Below are positions 17,614 to 25,344 of a stretch of DNA of 37,952 bases, piece by piece (the stretch's first letter is position 1; each line of letters opens with the position of its first letter). The notes under the pieces are model-generated. The model made no database searches, was not told where the DNA came from, and saw only the letters and a list, made by a program, of their open reading frames with translations. Made by a program: the position numbers and the translations under genes. The stretch comes from Pseudomonas fluorescens (GTDB lineage: Bacteria > Pseudomonadota > Gammaproteobacteria > Pseudomonadales > Pseudomonadaceae), in the NCBI RefSeq assembly GCF_000968015.1, contig NZ_LACH01000072.1, positions 1 through 37,952 of the forward strand, given 5' to 3'.

Positions 17614-18057
17614 ATGGACAAATACGACCGCATGCTCCTCAGCGCCCTGTTGGAAAACGGTCGTGCGTCCTACGCCGACCTGGCGCGCAAGGTCAACCTG
17701 TCCGCTCCGGCCGTAGCCGAGCGCGTGGCCAAACTCGAAGCCTGCGGGGTGATCACCGGTTACCAGGCGAAAGTCGACATGGCCAAGCTTGGCTTGCCGA
17801 TCCAGTGCGTGATCGAACTGCGTTTGAACCAGCACGGTAATCAGAAGGCCTACGACGATTTGATCAAAATCCCGCAACTGACCGAATGCCATCGGGTGAC
17901 GGGTGATCCGTGTGTGATCATGCAAGCGGCCGTGGGTTCGATGCCTGAGCTGGAAGAGTTGATCAACCGGATCGCCAAGTTCGGGTTCAGCAAGACGTCG
18001 ATTGTGTTGTCGAGCGCGATAGAGAAGCGCGTGCCGTTGGGGCAGTTGGAAGGATGA
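17614..18057 (+). CDS. Lrp/AsnC family transcriptional regulator
   Basis: A 147-aa regulator with an N-terminal HTH (DKYDRMLLSALLENGRASYADLARKVNLSAPAVAERVAKLE, residues 2-42) and a C-terminal RAM ligand-binding domain (about 65-140; VTGDPCVIMQAAVGSMPELEELI). A strong AGGAG ribosome site precedes ATG 17614. It probably controls the divergent YedA-like exporter and itself in response to an amino acid, through the inverted repeat at 17542-17589. This is inferred from orientation and family behaviour. Confidence 0.92.
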   Translation: MDKYDRMLLSALLENGRASYADLARKVNLSAPAVAERVAKLEACGVITGYQAKVDMAKLGLPIQCVIELRLNQHGNQKAYDDLIKIPQLTECHRVTGDPCVIMQAAVGSMPELEELINRIAKFGFSKTSIVLSSAIEKRVPLGQLEG

Positions 18058-18078
18058 CCAATCTGATGTCGAACGACA

Positions 18079-18180
18079 ATCCCCGTGGGAGCGAGCTTGC
18101 TCGCGATGGCGACTGATCAGTCAACATTGATGTCGACTGACAGCCCGCAATCGCGAGCAAGCTCGCTCCCACAGGGGATT
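18079..18180. repeat. REPIN, GTGGGAGCGAGC family
   Basis: Two arms (GTGGGAGCGAGCTTGCTCGCGA and its inverse) flank ~50 bp that itself contains short TGTCGACTGA-like pairing. It lies between the convergent Lrp and exonuclease genes and is a typical REP doublet. Confidence 0.87.
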
Positions 18181-18190
18181 TGCATCGTTA

Positions 18191-18802
18191 TCAGAACCCG
18201 CGATGACGCTTCAGGTGCTCATTGATCTTCGCCGCCGGCACTTTCTGCAAGCTCACCAGCAGATCATGCGACAACTCGCGCAACCCATGCTTGTGCCGCA
18301 ACTCCTGCGCCAGATGCGCCGTCAGGTTGGCCGCCATCTCGGCATCGGCCATGGCCCGGTGAGCTTTACCGGTGTGAGGCAGGTTGGCGAACGTGGTGAG
18401 GGTGCCGAGTTTGTGGTTCGGCGCGGCGGGCATCAAACGGCGGGCCAGGAGCAGCGAGCAGGCGAAGTTCTGCAAGCGTGTGCGTTTGATCCGCCCCAGC
18501 TCAAAGTCCCAGAACTTCTGGTCGAACGCGGCGTTGTGGGCCAGCAGCGGTGTGATGCCGACGAATTCGTTGACCTCGTTCATCACCTGCTCGGCCGACG
18601 GTGCGGTGCGCAGCATGGCGTTGCTGATGCCGGTGAGTTGTTCAATGAAGGCCGGGACGCGCACGCCGGCATTCATCAGGCTCTGGTAACGCTCGACGAT
18701 GCGCCCCTGTTCAAGGATCACCACGGCAATTTCCGTGGCCCGGCAGCTGCTGCTCGGGGAGATCCCGGTGGTTTCAAAGTCGATGACTGCTATGCGTTCC
18801 AA
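18191..18802 (-). CDS. 3'-5' exonuclease, DnaQ/DEDDh family
   Basis: A 203-aa DEDDh exonuclease. Exo I is IAVIDFETTG (D8, E10), Exo II is LLAHNAAFDQKFWD, and Exo III is GKAHRAMADAEM with the His/Asp pair. It matches stand-alone epsilon-like nucleases that trim DNA or RNA 3' ends. The most plausible start is TTG 18802: GGAG lies ~8 nt before it and ERIAVIDFETTG follows at once. The only upstream ATG (18862) would overlap the NYN gene. It is just downstream of that nuclease-like gene and probably in its operon. Confidence 0.85.
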   Translation of the reverse strand: MERIAVIDFETTGISPSSSCRATEIAVVILEQGRIVERYQSLMNAGVRVPAFIEQLTGISNAMLRTAPSAEQVMNEVNEFVGITPLLAHNAAFDQKFWDFELGRIKRTRLQNFACSLLLARRLMPAAPNHKLGTLTTFANLPHTGKAHRAMADAEMAANLTAHLAQELRHKHGLRELSHDLLVSLQKVPAAKINEHLKRHRGF

Positions 18803-18824
18803 ACCTGTTTCAACTCCGTAAAAA

Positions 18825-19304
18825 TCAATTCTTGAGCAGCAAGGCGCCTTCGATCGGCACATAGCGGCTGGCGGCGCGGATCAGCGAATTGGCCGTCAGG
18901 CCCGGCACGCCGTAGGCCACGGCTTGCACCCCGTGCTTGGTGATGATGCGCTCCAGCAACATGTCGAAATCACCGTCACCGGAGGCCAGCACCACTTCGT
19001 CGACATGATCGGCGGCGTCCATGATGTCGAGGGTGATGCCCACGTCCCAGTCGCCCTTGGCCGAGCCATCGCTGCGCTGGATGTAGGGCTTGAGCTTCAC
19101 AGTGAAACCGAGGTTGCGCAGGATCTGCTGGAATTGCTGTTGTTTGCTGTCGCCACGATCGATGGCGTAGGCATAGGCCTCGACGATATCGCCCTGTTTG
19201 CTGATATCAGCCCACAGCGCGGCATAGTTGAAATGGCAACCATAGGCCTGACGCACGGTGTAATAGAGGTTCTGGACATCGGCGAACACTGCGATTTTTT
19301 TCAC
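18825..19304 (-). CDS. NYN domain (LabA/DUF88-like) protein, putative RNase
   Basis: A 159-aa PIN-like NYN domain protein. Acidic residues of the predicted metal site are at D9 (VFADVQNLYY), in DVGITLDIMDAA and in ASGDGDFDMLL. The family is thought to cut or bind RNA, but this member's target is unknown. It starts at GTG 19304 with a GAGGA ribosome site 9 nt upstream. It is followed after 22 bp by a DnaQ-type exonuclease gene, suggesting a small nucleic-acid-processing operon. Confidence 0.85.
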   Translation of the reverse strand: MKKIAVFADVQNLYYTVRQAYGCHFNYAALWADISKQGDIVEAYAYAIDRGDSKQQQFQQILRNLGFTVKLKPYIQRSDGSAKGDWDVGITLDIMDAADHVDEVVLASGDGDFDMLLERIITKHGVQAVAYGVPGLTANSLIRAASRYVPIEGALLLKN

Positions 19305-19441
19305 CGGTCATCCTCGTTGGCGCGCCGGAGCGCGGGCAGGATCAGGCACCAGGCCCGAAAAGTTGCCCAGTATGCCAGTCTGAAGGATTGTTCCGCGAAT
19401 AATCGGCCCGAAGCGCCGTAGCGCTCCGGACGAATGGCGTA

Positions 19442-20197
19442 TCAGACGAAGGAATCGTCGTCGCCGCCGAAGAACGATGAGCTGTCATCGCTGTAGTCGG
19501 CGTCGGTAAAACCGCCCTGATCATTGGCGTTGTCAGCCACGCGCTGATCATCGCCCCAGCCGTTGCCACCGCTCTGATCGTTGACCTGAGCCGGTTCTTC
19601 CTTGATCACTTCAACCACTTCCGGCTGCTGATTGTGATGGAACAGGCTGCTGATACCTTGCGCCAGCATCACGCCACCGGCCACACCGGCGGCGGTTTTC
19701 AGCGCGCCCCCGAGGAAACTGCTGCCGGCAGGCTGTTGCGGCGCGTAATTCTGCTGAGGCGGCGCTGCACCGAAGTTCTGTTGTGGCGGTTGCGAGTTGA
19801 ACGACGGCCGCGCCGGTTCACGCCAGCCGCCACCGCTCGATGCGGGTGGGCTTTGGGTCGGCGCTGGCTGCGGATCACGGGAACCGCCACCGAAGATGCT
19901 CGACAGGAAGCCACCGCTGCCCGGTGCCGCAGCAGCCGGCTGAGCCTTGGCCGATTGCAGTTCGGCCTGCAATTGCTGGACTTGCCGAGCGAGTTGTTTG
20001 TTCTGTTCGTCGAGGCTTTTGATGGCGGCCTCTTGCACCAGAATCGCCTGGGTCATGAAATAGCCCGCCGTGGGCTGGCGAGTCAGGTGTTCCTTGATCC
20101 GCGCCTCGGCCTGGGCGTCGCGCGGGGCTGAGTCCGTTTCGGCCTGTTGCAGCCGGGAAAACAGTCCATCGATCAGGGTTTGTTCTTCGCTGTTCAT
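19442..20197 (-). CDS. DUF2076 family protein
   Basis: A 251-aa protein beginning MNSEEQTLIDGLFSRLQQAE, the DUF2076 N-terminus. A coiled-coil-like stretch (LDEQNKQLARQVQQLQAELQ, about residues 62-81) follows, then a long low-complexity Pro/Gln/Gly region, one hydrophobic Gly-rich helix (LGGALKTAAGVAGGVMLAQG, ~165-185) and an acidic Asp/Ser-rich C-terminus. The function is unknown; the domain occurs in envelope-associated proteins of proteobacteria. Its promoter region is shared with the divergent YciC-like gene and contains a palindrome of two DnaA-box-like sequences. Confidence 0.85.
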   Translation of the reverse strand: MNSEEQTLIDGLFSRLQQAETDSAPRDAQAEARIKEHLTRQPTAGYFMTQAILVQEAAIKSLDEQNKQLARQVQQLQAELQSAKAQPAAAAPGSGGFLSSIFGGGSRDPQPAPTQSPPASSGGGWREPARPSFNSQPPQQNFGAAPPQQNYAPQQPAGSSFLGGALKTAAGVAGGVMLAQGISSLFHHNQQPEVVEVIKEEPAQVNDQSGGNGWGDDQRVADNANDQGGFTDADYSDDSSSFFGGDDDSFV

Positions 20198-20231
20198 GGC
20201 GACCTCGTAGATTGCCGGGAATATCGTCACC

Positions 20232-20252
20232 CTTATCCACTGTGGATAAGGT
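20232..20252. promoter_or_regulatory. Palindrome made of two DnaA-box-like 9-mers
   Basis: CCTTATCCAC-T-GTGGATAAGG is a perfect 21-bp palindrome. It holds TTATCCACT on the plus strand and an exact TTATCCACA box on the minus strand. It lies between two divergent membrane/envelope genes. It could be a DnaA-responsive site or simply an operator with that sequence. Confidence 0.4.
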
Positions 20253-20375
20253 GCTCATCCGTAATGGAGGCTGATACAGGATGTTTCAATGGTCTTTACC
20301 GAACGTTTACGTTTGCGCCCCAAAGCGCATCATCGGTTAAAGTGGGCCACTGCTTCCAACCTGCGATACCGACTG

Positions 20376-21050
20376 ATGAATTCGTTCGATGTGCTGCGTG
20401 ACTCTCTGTATTTCTTCAAGCGCAATCTGGGCCAGATCGTGCGGCTGTGCCTGCCGCTGGTGATCTTCGAGTCGCTCCTGCAACAAGTGGTCGACCACTC
20501 CACCGAGCCGGACAGCTTTCCCGGAATCAGCGTGATGGTTGGCTTGCTGGTTTATCCGCTGTACACCGCCGCGCTGATCCTGTTTCTCGATGCCCGCAGT
20601 CGTGGCGAATCACCGCGCAATCGCGACCTGCTGGCGATGTCCGCGACCCTGTGGCCACGCTTCGCCCTGCTCACCGCGCTCAACACCCTGCTGATCCTGA
20701 TCGGCCTGTCGCTGTATTTCCTGCCGGGCATCTGGCTGATGGTGACGCTGGCGTTTGGCGAGTACCTGCTGGTGCTGCGCGGCTTCGCACCGCTGGCGGC
20801 GATGAAGGAAAGCCTGCGCCTGACCCGCGGCCATTTCCTGCGCATTCTGGTGTGCATTCTCTGTGTAATGGGCCCGTTGTGGGTGCTCAAGGGCGCGACC
20901 CTTGCGGTCTATCCCGAACCGCAGAACCCGGTGATTTCCGTGCTGATCGACAGTGCCCACAGCTTCCTGCAACTGTTCGTCAGCGTGGTGCTGTTCCGCT
21001 TGTTCATGCTGATCGACGAGGTGCCCGAGAAAATTGACGGGCCGCTCTGA
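20376..21050 (+). CDS. YciC/UPF0259-like inner-membrane protein
   Basis: A 224-aa integral membrane protein with about six hydrophobic helices. It starts MNSFDVLRDSLYFFKRNLGQIVRL, the typical start of YciC-family proteins of unknown function. A central FLPGIWLMVTLAFGEYLLVLRGFAPLAAMKESLRLTRGHFLRIL segment holds the conserved amphipathic stretch of the family. The start is placed at ATG 20376, where family similarity begins; the frame is open further upstream without family features. It is followed 75 bp later by an EEP-family hydrolase gene on the same strand. Confidence 0.82.
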   Translation: MNSFDVLRDSLYFFKRNLGQIVRLCLPLVIFESLLQQVVDHSTEPDSFPGISVMVGLLVYPLYTAALILFLDARSRGESPRNRDLLAMSATLWPRFALLTALNTLLILIGLSLYFLPGIWLMVTLAFGEYLLVLRGFAPLAAMKESLRLTRGHFLRILVCILCVMGPLWVLKGATLAVYPEPQNPVISVLIDSAHSFLQLFVSVVLFRLFMLIDEVPEKIDGPL

Positions 21051-21125
21051 CCGCTCTACCCGTGGGCTTAAGGCCGTCTGTCGGTTATGCTCAGGCTCAA
21101 CTTTTGTAACGCTATAAGCCGAGCC

Positions 21126-22202
21126 ATGACCCGTCTACTGCGCTACACCCTGCTGGGCCTGTTGATCGTGACCGGCCTGATTGCCTTGCTGATCTATAAC
21201 CTGACCTGGCGCCCCGAAGCCAAGGAAACCCTACCGGTCAGTTGCAACGCCCAGGCACCGACGCTGGTGCCCGGTCAGGCGCTGAAGGTGATGACCTGGA
21301 ACGTCCAGTACCTGGCGGGAAAACGCTACGTGTTCTGGAATGACCTGGCGGCCGGCAATGACGAAAAACCCACGCCCGAAGACATGGCCTTCAGCCTCGA
21401 TGAAGTGGCGCGGGTAATCCGCGACGAGCAACCGGACGTCGTGCTGGTGCAAGAGCTCGATGACGGCGCCAAGGCCAGCGATTACCAAAACCAGCTCAAG
21501 CTGCTTCAGGAGCGGGTCGCAGACTTGTATCCGTGCAGCGCTCACGCCTTCGACTGGAAAGCCGACTTCGTGCCTGAGCCACACATCTTTGGCAGCGTCG
21601 GCCGGCAACTGGCCACCCTCAGCCGCTACCAGATCGAACATGCCGAACGCCTGCAGTTACCGGTCGAACCAGCGAACTTCATCACCCGCCAATTCAAACC
21701 GAAAAATGCCTTGTTGGTCACGTATCTGCCGTTGAGCGACAACAGTCAGATAGCGGTGCTCAACACCCATCTGGACCGCGTTATCCCGCCCGGCGAAACA
21801 CTGCAATCCCAGGTGACGGCCACGGTCAAAGTCCTCGACAAGCTCGAAAGCCGCGGCACGCCGTGGTTGATCGGTGGGGACTTCAGCCTGTTGCCGCTGG
21901 GGCAATATCGACGCCTGCCCGACGAGCAACGCACGCCCTACTCCGCCGACAGCGCGCTGCATGTGCTGTGGGACAAATACCCGATGATCCCGACCAACAA
22001 CGAAGCCAGCGGCATCGACCGGGCGCGGTGGTTGACCCATTACCCGAATGATCCGGGCTTGAACGGCCCGGACCGGACTGTCGACTACCTGTTCTACAGT
22101 CCGCGGATCAAACGGGTCGAGGCGACGGTGAGACAGGACGACACCTTGCGGATCTCCGATCACTTGCCGGTGATCGCCCGCTTCCTGCTGCCGGCCAACT
22201 GA
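21126..22202 (+). CDS. Endonuclease/exonuclease/phosphatase (EEP) family protein
   Basis: A 358-aa protein anchored by one N-terminal helix (LLGLLIVTGLIALLIYNL, residues 8-25). It is followed by a DNase I-like EEP domain with the motifs VMTWNVQYLAG, VLVQELDD (metal-binding Glu), NTHLDR, IGGDFSLLP and the terminal ISDHLPVIA. The catalytic domain is expected outside the cytoplasmic membrane. Such proteins act on phosphodiesters or sphingomyelin-like lipids, but the substrate here is unknown. ATG 21126 is used; an in-frame ATG at 21087 would lengthen the N-terminus by 13 residues. Confidence 0.85.
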   Translation: MTRLLRYTLLGLLIVTGLIALLIYNLTWRPEAKETLPVSCNAQAPTLVPGQALKVMTWNVQYLAGKRYVFWNDLAAGNDEKPTPEDMAFSLDEVARVIRDEQPDVVLVQELDDGAKASDYQNQLKLLQERVADLYPCSAHAFDWKADFVPEPHIFGSVGRQLATLSRYQIEHAERLQLPVEPANFITRQFKPKNALLVTYLPLSDNSQIAVLNTHLDRVIPPGETLQSQVTATVKVLDKLESRGTPWLIGGDFSLLPLGQYRRLPDEQRTPYSADSALHVLWDKYPMIPTNNEASGIDRARWLTHYPNDPGLNGPDRTVDYLFYSPRIKRVEATVRQDDTLRISDHLPVIARFLLPAN

Positions 22203-22212
22203 CAACGAGCAA

Positions 22213-22304
22213 CTGTAGGAGTGAGCCTGCTCGCGATGGCGTCGTGTCAGTCGACATCAATGTAGCTGGAACACCGCAATCGCGAGCAGGCTCACTCCTA
22301 CAGG
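22213..22304. repeat. REPIN, TGTAGGAGTGAGCCTGCTCGCGA type
   Basis: Inverted arms containing GTAGGAGTGAGCCTGCTCGC flank ~45 bp between the convergent EEP and ABC ATPase genes. The pair probably also limits read-through. Confidence 0.87.
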
Positions 22305-22323
22305 GATTGGTGCAAGGCTGGCA

Positions 22324-23160
22324 TCAATGCACCTCCTCCAATCCGTCATGCAGCAGCCCGAAGATCTTGCGTTTCATGTCGATAAACGAGCGCTCCATGA
22401 CCATATCCAGGGTCCGTGGGCGTTCGATCGGCACGTCCAGAATCTGCTTGATCCGCCCCGGCCGTGCGCCCATCACGTAGACCCGGTCACCCAGCAGAAT
22501 CGCCTCGTCGATATCGTGGGTCACGAACAACACGGTCTTCTTGCTGTTGCCCCAGACCCGCAACAACAGCTGCTGCATTTGCAGGCGCGTCTGGCTGTCG
22601 AGTGCACCGAAGGGCTCGTCCATCAGCAGGATTTGCGGATCGTTGGCCAGCGCCCGAGCAATGGCGACGCGCTGCATCATGCCGCCGGACAGCTGCTTGG
22701 CGTAGTTGTCGGCGAACCCGGTCAGGCCCACTTCGTTGACGTAGTAGTCGACGATTTCCTTGCGCTGAGCGGCGGCCATACCGCGACGCTTGAGGCCGAA
22801 CTCGACGTTCTGCCGCACCGTCAGCCAGGGGAACAGCGTGTAGCTCTGGAACACCATGCCGCGATCCGCACCCGGCCCTTGAACTTGCTGGCCCCCGACG
22901 TAGATTTCGCCTTCCGTGGGCTCATTCAATCCGGCGGTGAGGTACAGCAGACTCGACTTGCCGCAGCCCGAAGGCCCGACCAGTACAGCGAATTGCTGAT
23001 CCGGCACTTCGAACGACACCTGATCCAGCGCGGTGAACACTCCACCATCGGGCTTTTGATAGCGAAGGCTGACCTTGTCCACTTGCAGCCGTGGCGCGGC
23101 GTGTACCGGCGCAGCCTGTGGCGTGATGAAACGAGGGTTGACGGCGCTTACTGAGCCCAT
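22324..23160 (-). CDS. ABC transporter ATP-binding protein, NitT/TauT type
   Basis: A 278-aa ATPase with Walker A VGPSGCGKSS, Q-loop VFQSYTLFPW, signature LSGGMMQRVAIARAL, Walker B ILLMDEPFGALD and the H-loop FVTHDIDEA. It belongs to the SsuB/TauB/NrtC-like importers of sulfonates, nitrate and related small molecules. The ORF begins inside the permease gene (13-nt overlap). It is the last gene of the operon in the order binding protein, permease, ATPase. A C-terminal VMERSFIDMKRKIFGLLH segment is usual for this subfamily. Confidence 0.93.
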   Translation of the reverse strand: MGSVSAVNPRFITPQAAPVHAAPRLQVDKVSLRYQKPDGGVFTALDQVSFEVPDQQFAVLVGPSGCGKSSLLYLTAGLNEPTEGEIYVGGQQVQGPGADRGMVFQSYTLFPWLTVRQNVEFGLKRRGMAAAQRKEIVDYYVNEVGLTGFADNYAKQLSGGMMQRVAIARALANDPQILLMDEPFGALDSQTRLQMQQLLLRVWGNSKKTVLFVTHDIDEAILLGDRVYVMGARPGRIKQILDVPIERPRTLDMVMERSFIDMKRKIFGLLHDGLEEVH

Positions 23161-23951
23161 GCGGCGATCCTCAGACGTAGGAAACGGAACAGTTGATCGG
23201 TGACCAGGCCCAGCAGGCCGATGATCGCGATTGCCAGGAAAATCACATCCACCTGAAAGCCGCGCATGGCTTTAAGGCTCAAGTAACCCAGACCGCTGGA
23301 GGCCGCGACCAGCTCGGCGACCACCAGGTAAGTCCAGGCCCAGCCCATGGTCACGCGCAAGGTGTCGAGCACACCCGGCAACGACGCCGGGGCGATCACA
23401 TGCAGCACCGCATCGCGACGGTTAGAGCCCAAGGTGTAAGACGCGTTGATCAGATCCTTGGAGATGCCTTTGGACACGTCCGCGATCATCACCAGTTGCT
23501 GGAAAAACACGCCGAAGATGATCACCGACACCCGCTGCTCCAGACCGATGCCGATCCACAGAATGAACAGCGGCACAAACGAAGTTACCGGCAGGTAACG
23601 GATGAAGTTCACCATCGGTTCAAGGAACGCCTGAACGATGCGAAAGCTGCCCATCAGCAACCCCAGCGGCACCGCCACCAGCGACGACACGATGAAACCG
23701 ACCATCACCACTTCGACGCTGGCCCACACATGCTGGCCGAGTGTGCCATCGCGGCCCAGGCGCACGGCGGCCTCGACCACCGCGCCCGGTGTCGGCAGGA
23801 ACATGCCCGGCACCACGCCGCCGTAAGACAACCCGGCCCACAGGCCGACCAACAACACCCAGGCCAGACCGCTCGCGCTCCAGATCACCGAAACCGGCAA
23901 ACCGGTCTTGGGCGTGATGCAGCGGCTCAGCCATGAATTGCGCTTGAACAT
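23148..23951 (-). CDS. ABC transporter permease, NitT/TauT type
   Basis: A 267-aa inner-membrane permease with about six helices. The first is VIWSASGLAWVLLVGLWAGL, and the BPD-type EAA loop near residues 167-190 includes TLGSNRRDAVLHVIAPASLPGVLDTLRV. A strong AGGAGG ribosome site precedes ATG 23951, only 9 bp after the binding-protein stop. It forms the translocation path for the substrate delivered by the neighbouring periplasmic protein. Confidence 0.93.
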   Translation of the reverse strand: MFKRNSWLSRCITPKTGLPVSVIWSASGLAWVLLVGLWAGLSYGGVVPGMFLPTPGAVVEAAVRLGRDGTLGQHVWASVEVVMVGFIVSSLVAVPLGLLMGSFRIVQAFLEPMVNFIRYLPVTSFVPLFILWIGIGLEQRVSVIIFGVFFQQLVMIADVSKGISKDLINASYTLGSNRRDAVLHVIAPASLPGVLDTLRVTMGWAWTYLVVAELVAASSGLGYLSLKAMRGFQVDVIFLAIAIIGLLGLVTDQLFRFLRLRIAAWAQ

Positions 23952-23960
23952 GCAAACCTC

Positions 23961-24947
23961 CTAGAGCGGGCTGACGAAGCGGTTGTCGATCAGGTCGTCA
24001 TTGCTGACGTTGTAGGGTTTGCCCTGCAATTCGCTGGCGGTCTCGTTGGCCAGTTTGATCAGCGGTTCGCTGTCGCCCGGGTTGCCCGGCGAGCCGAGGA
24101 GTTTTTCGCTCATGGCCTGATCGTAGAAGCGCACGCCTTGCGCAGCGGCGGCCAGTTCCTTCGGGTCGGCGAGGTAACCGCCAACGCCTTTGGCCATGAT
24201 TTTGTAAGCTTCTTGCGGATGATCCTTGGTGTACTGGACCGCTTTGTACAAACCGGCCACCAACGCCTTGACGTCTTCCGGCTGCTTCTCGATGACCGTG
24301 CAGTTGAGCGCGACCACATCGACAATCACTCCCGGCGTGCTGCTGCTGTCGATCAGCACCTTGCCTTGTTGCTTGCTGCGAACCATCGACAGGTGCGGTT
24401 CCCACGTCACGGCGGCTGGCACGCGACCGGCGATGAACGCGGTGGCGGCGTCGTCGGCCGTCATGTTCTGCACGGTGATGTCACTCATTTTCATGCCGTG
24501 CTTTTTCAGCAAGTACGACAGCCAGAACTGCGAAGTCGAACCTTCGTTCACCGCCACGGCTTTGCCTTTCAGCTCCTGCAGACTCTTGACGTCCTTGCCG
24601 ACCAAAACACCGTCGCCACCATGGCTGTCATCCAGTGCTGCGACGGCTTTGAAGCAGAATTGCGGGCGGTACTTGAGCACTTCGTCGATGGTCGACGCCG
24701 AGCCCGACAACTCGCCCGAGGCTTGCGCGGCCATGTACATCGAAGCCTCTTCGACGACAGGCAATTCGACGGTCAAACCGTTTTCCTTGAAGTAGCCCAG
24801 GTCCTGAGCCAGGTAGAGCGTGCCGTAACCGACCCACGTGGTGTGGCCGATAGAGAGGGTGCCGGCCTGGGCGCTGGTGGCGACCGTCGCGGCGATGGCG
24901 GTGACCGCCAGTGGATGAGCGATGCAGTTCAGCAAGGACTTGATCAT
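23961..24947 (-). CDS. ABC transporter substrate-binding protein, SsuA/TauA-like
   Basis: A 328-aa periplasmic binding protein with a signal peptide (residues 1-~27, ending TSAQA). The NMT1/SsuA-like fold shows in LSIGHTTWVGYGTLYLAQDLGYFKENGLTVEL and GELSGSASTIDEVL. ATG 24947 is preferred because GGGAG lies just upstream and the signal peptide begins there. The ligand class is sulfonate-, nitrate- or amine-like; nearby aminotransferase and aldehyde dehydrogenase genes make an amine or omega-amino acid plausible. Upstream it carries the same 72-bp block as the aldehyde dehydrogenase operon. Confidence 0.9.
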   Translation of the reverse strand: MIKSLLNCIAHPLAVTAIAATVATSAQAGTLSIGHTTWVGYGTLYLAQDLGYFKENGLTVELPVVEEASMYMAAQASGELSGSASTIDEVLKYRPQFCFKAVAALDDSHGGDGVLVGKDVKSLQELKGKAVAVNEGSTSQFWLSYLLKKHGMKMSDITVQNMTADDAATAFIAGRVPAAVTWEPHLSMVRSKQQGKVLIDSSSTPGVIVDVVALNCTVIEKQPEDVKALVAGLYKAVQYTKDHPQEAYKIMAKGVGGYLADPKELAAAAQGVRFYDQAMSEKLLGSPGNPGDSEPLIKLANETASELQGKPYNVSNDDLIDNRFVSPL

Positions 24948-25073
24948 GAAGCACTCCCAAAGCTGTTGATTTAGTTTTGTCATGGGCAGTACGGCCAGCG
25001 GCCTTGGGTTAGCTGTCACCTGCGGTCTCTGGTGGACTTTTTGGTGGGCAGCGTTCGGCTGACTGGCGAAGTC

Positions 25074-25145
25074 GATGTTGGCCCAAGGCCGGGATTAGTA
25101 AAATTAGGAAATATGTCGAGGCGAGCGATGAAAAAACTGGGTAGC
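25074..25145 (-). promoter_or_regulatory. 72-bp conserved upstream block, copy A (ABC operon)
   Basis: This block aligns without gaps to 28263-28334 at 54 of 72 positions. Three cores are conserved: GATGTTGGCCCA (12/12), a 20-bp AT-rich core beginning GTAAAA (17/20), and ATGAAAAAACTGGG plus AGC (17/18). The 12-bp and 10-bp spacers between them are poorly conserved but identical in length. It lies 127 bp upstream of the binding-protein ATG and is read on the minus strand. It is probably a shared promoter or operator, possibly for the LysR protein at 28425. Confidence 0.65.
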
Positions 25146-25228
25146 GTGCGCTGCGAAAGGGCGCTGTGGGCGGGGGTGCACGGGGTGGGTGCAAAAGCCT
25201 GGAGAGGTGTGTTGAATGGGCGAAAGCA

Positions 25229-25318
25229 ATCGCGAGCAGGCTCACTCCTACAGGGGGACTGTGTCACCTCTCTACCGAGGTCACACAGATCCAATGTAGG
25301 AGTGAGCCTGCTCGCGAT
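25229..25318. repeat. REPIN, TGTAGGAGTGAGCCTGCTCGCGA type
   Basis: Arms at 25229-25252 and 25295-25318 are perfect 24-bp inverse complements. The loop holds a near-palindrome, GTGTCACCTC with GAGGTCACAC. The doublet separates the aminotransferase 3' end from the ABC operon. Together with the upstream block it accounts for the ~400-bp gene-free stretch 24948-25344. Confidence 0.88.
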
Positions 25319-25344
25319 AAGGTCCGCAGGACCTTCAGACAATG

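Noticed and set aside
25229..25318. A CRISPR-like or riboswitch structure
   Set aside because: It is a single inverted doublet of the REP type; there are no direct repeats with spacers and no known aptamer core.
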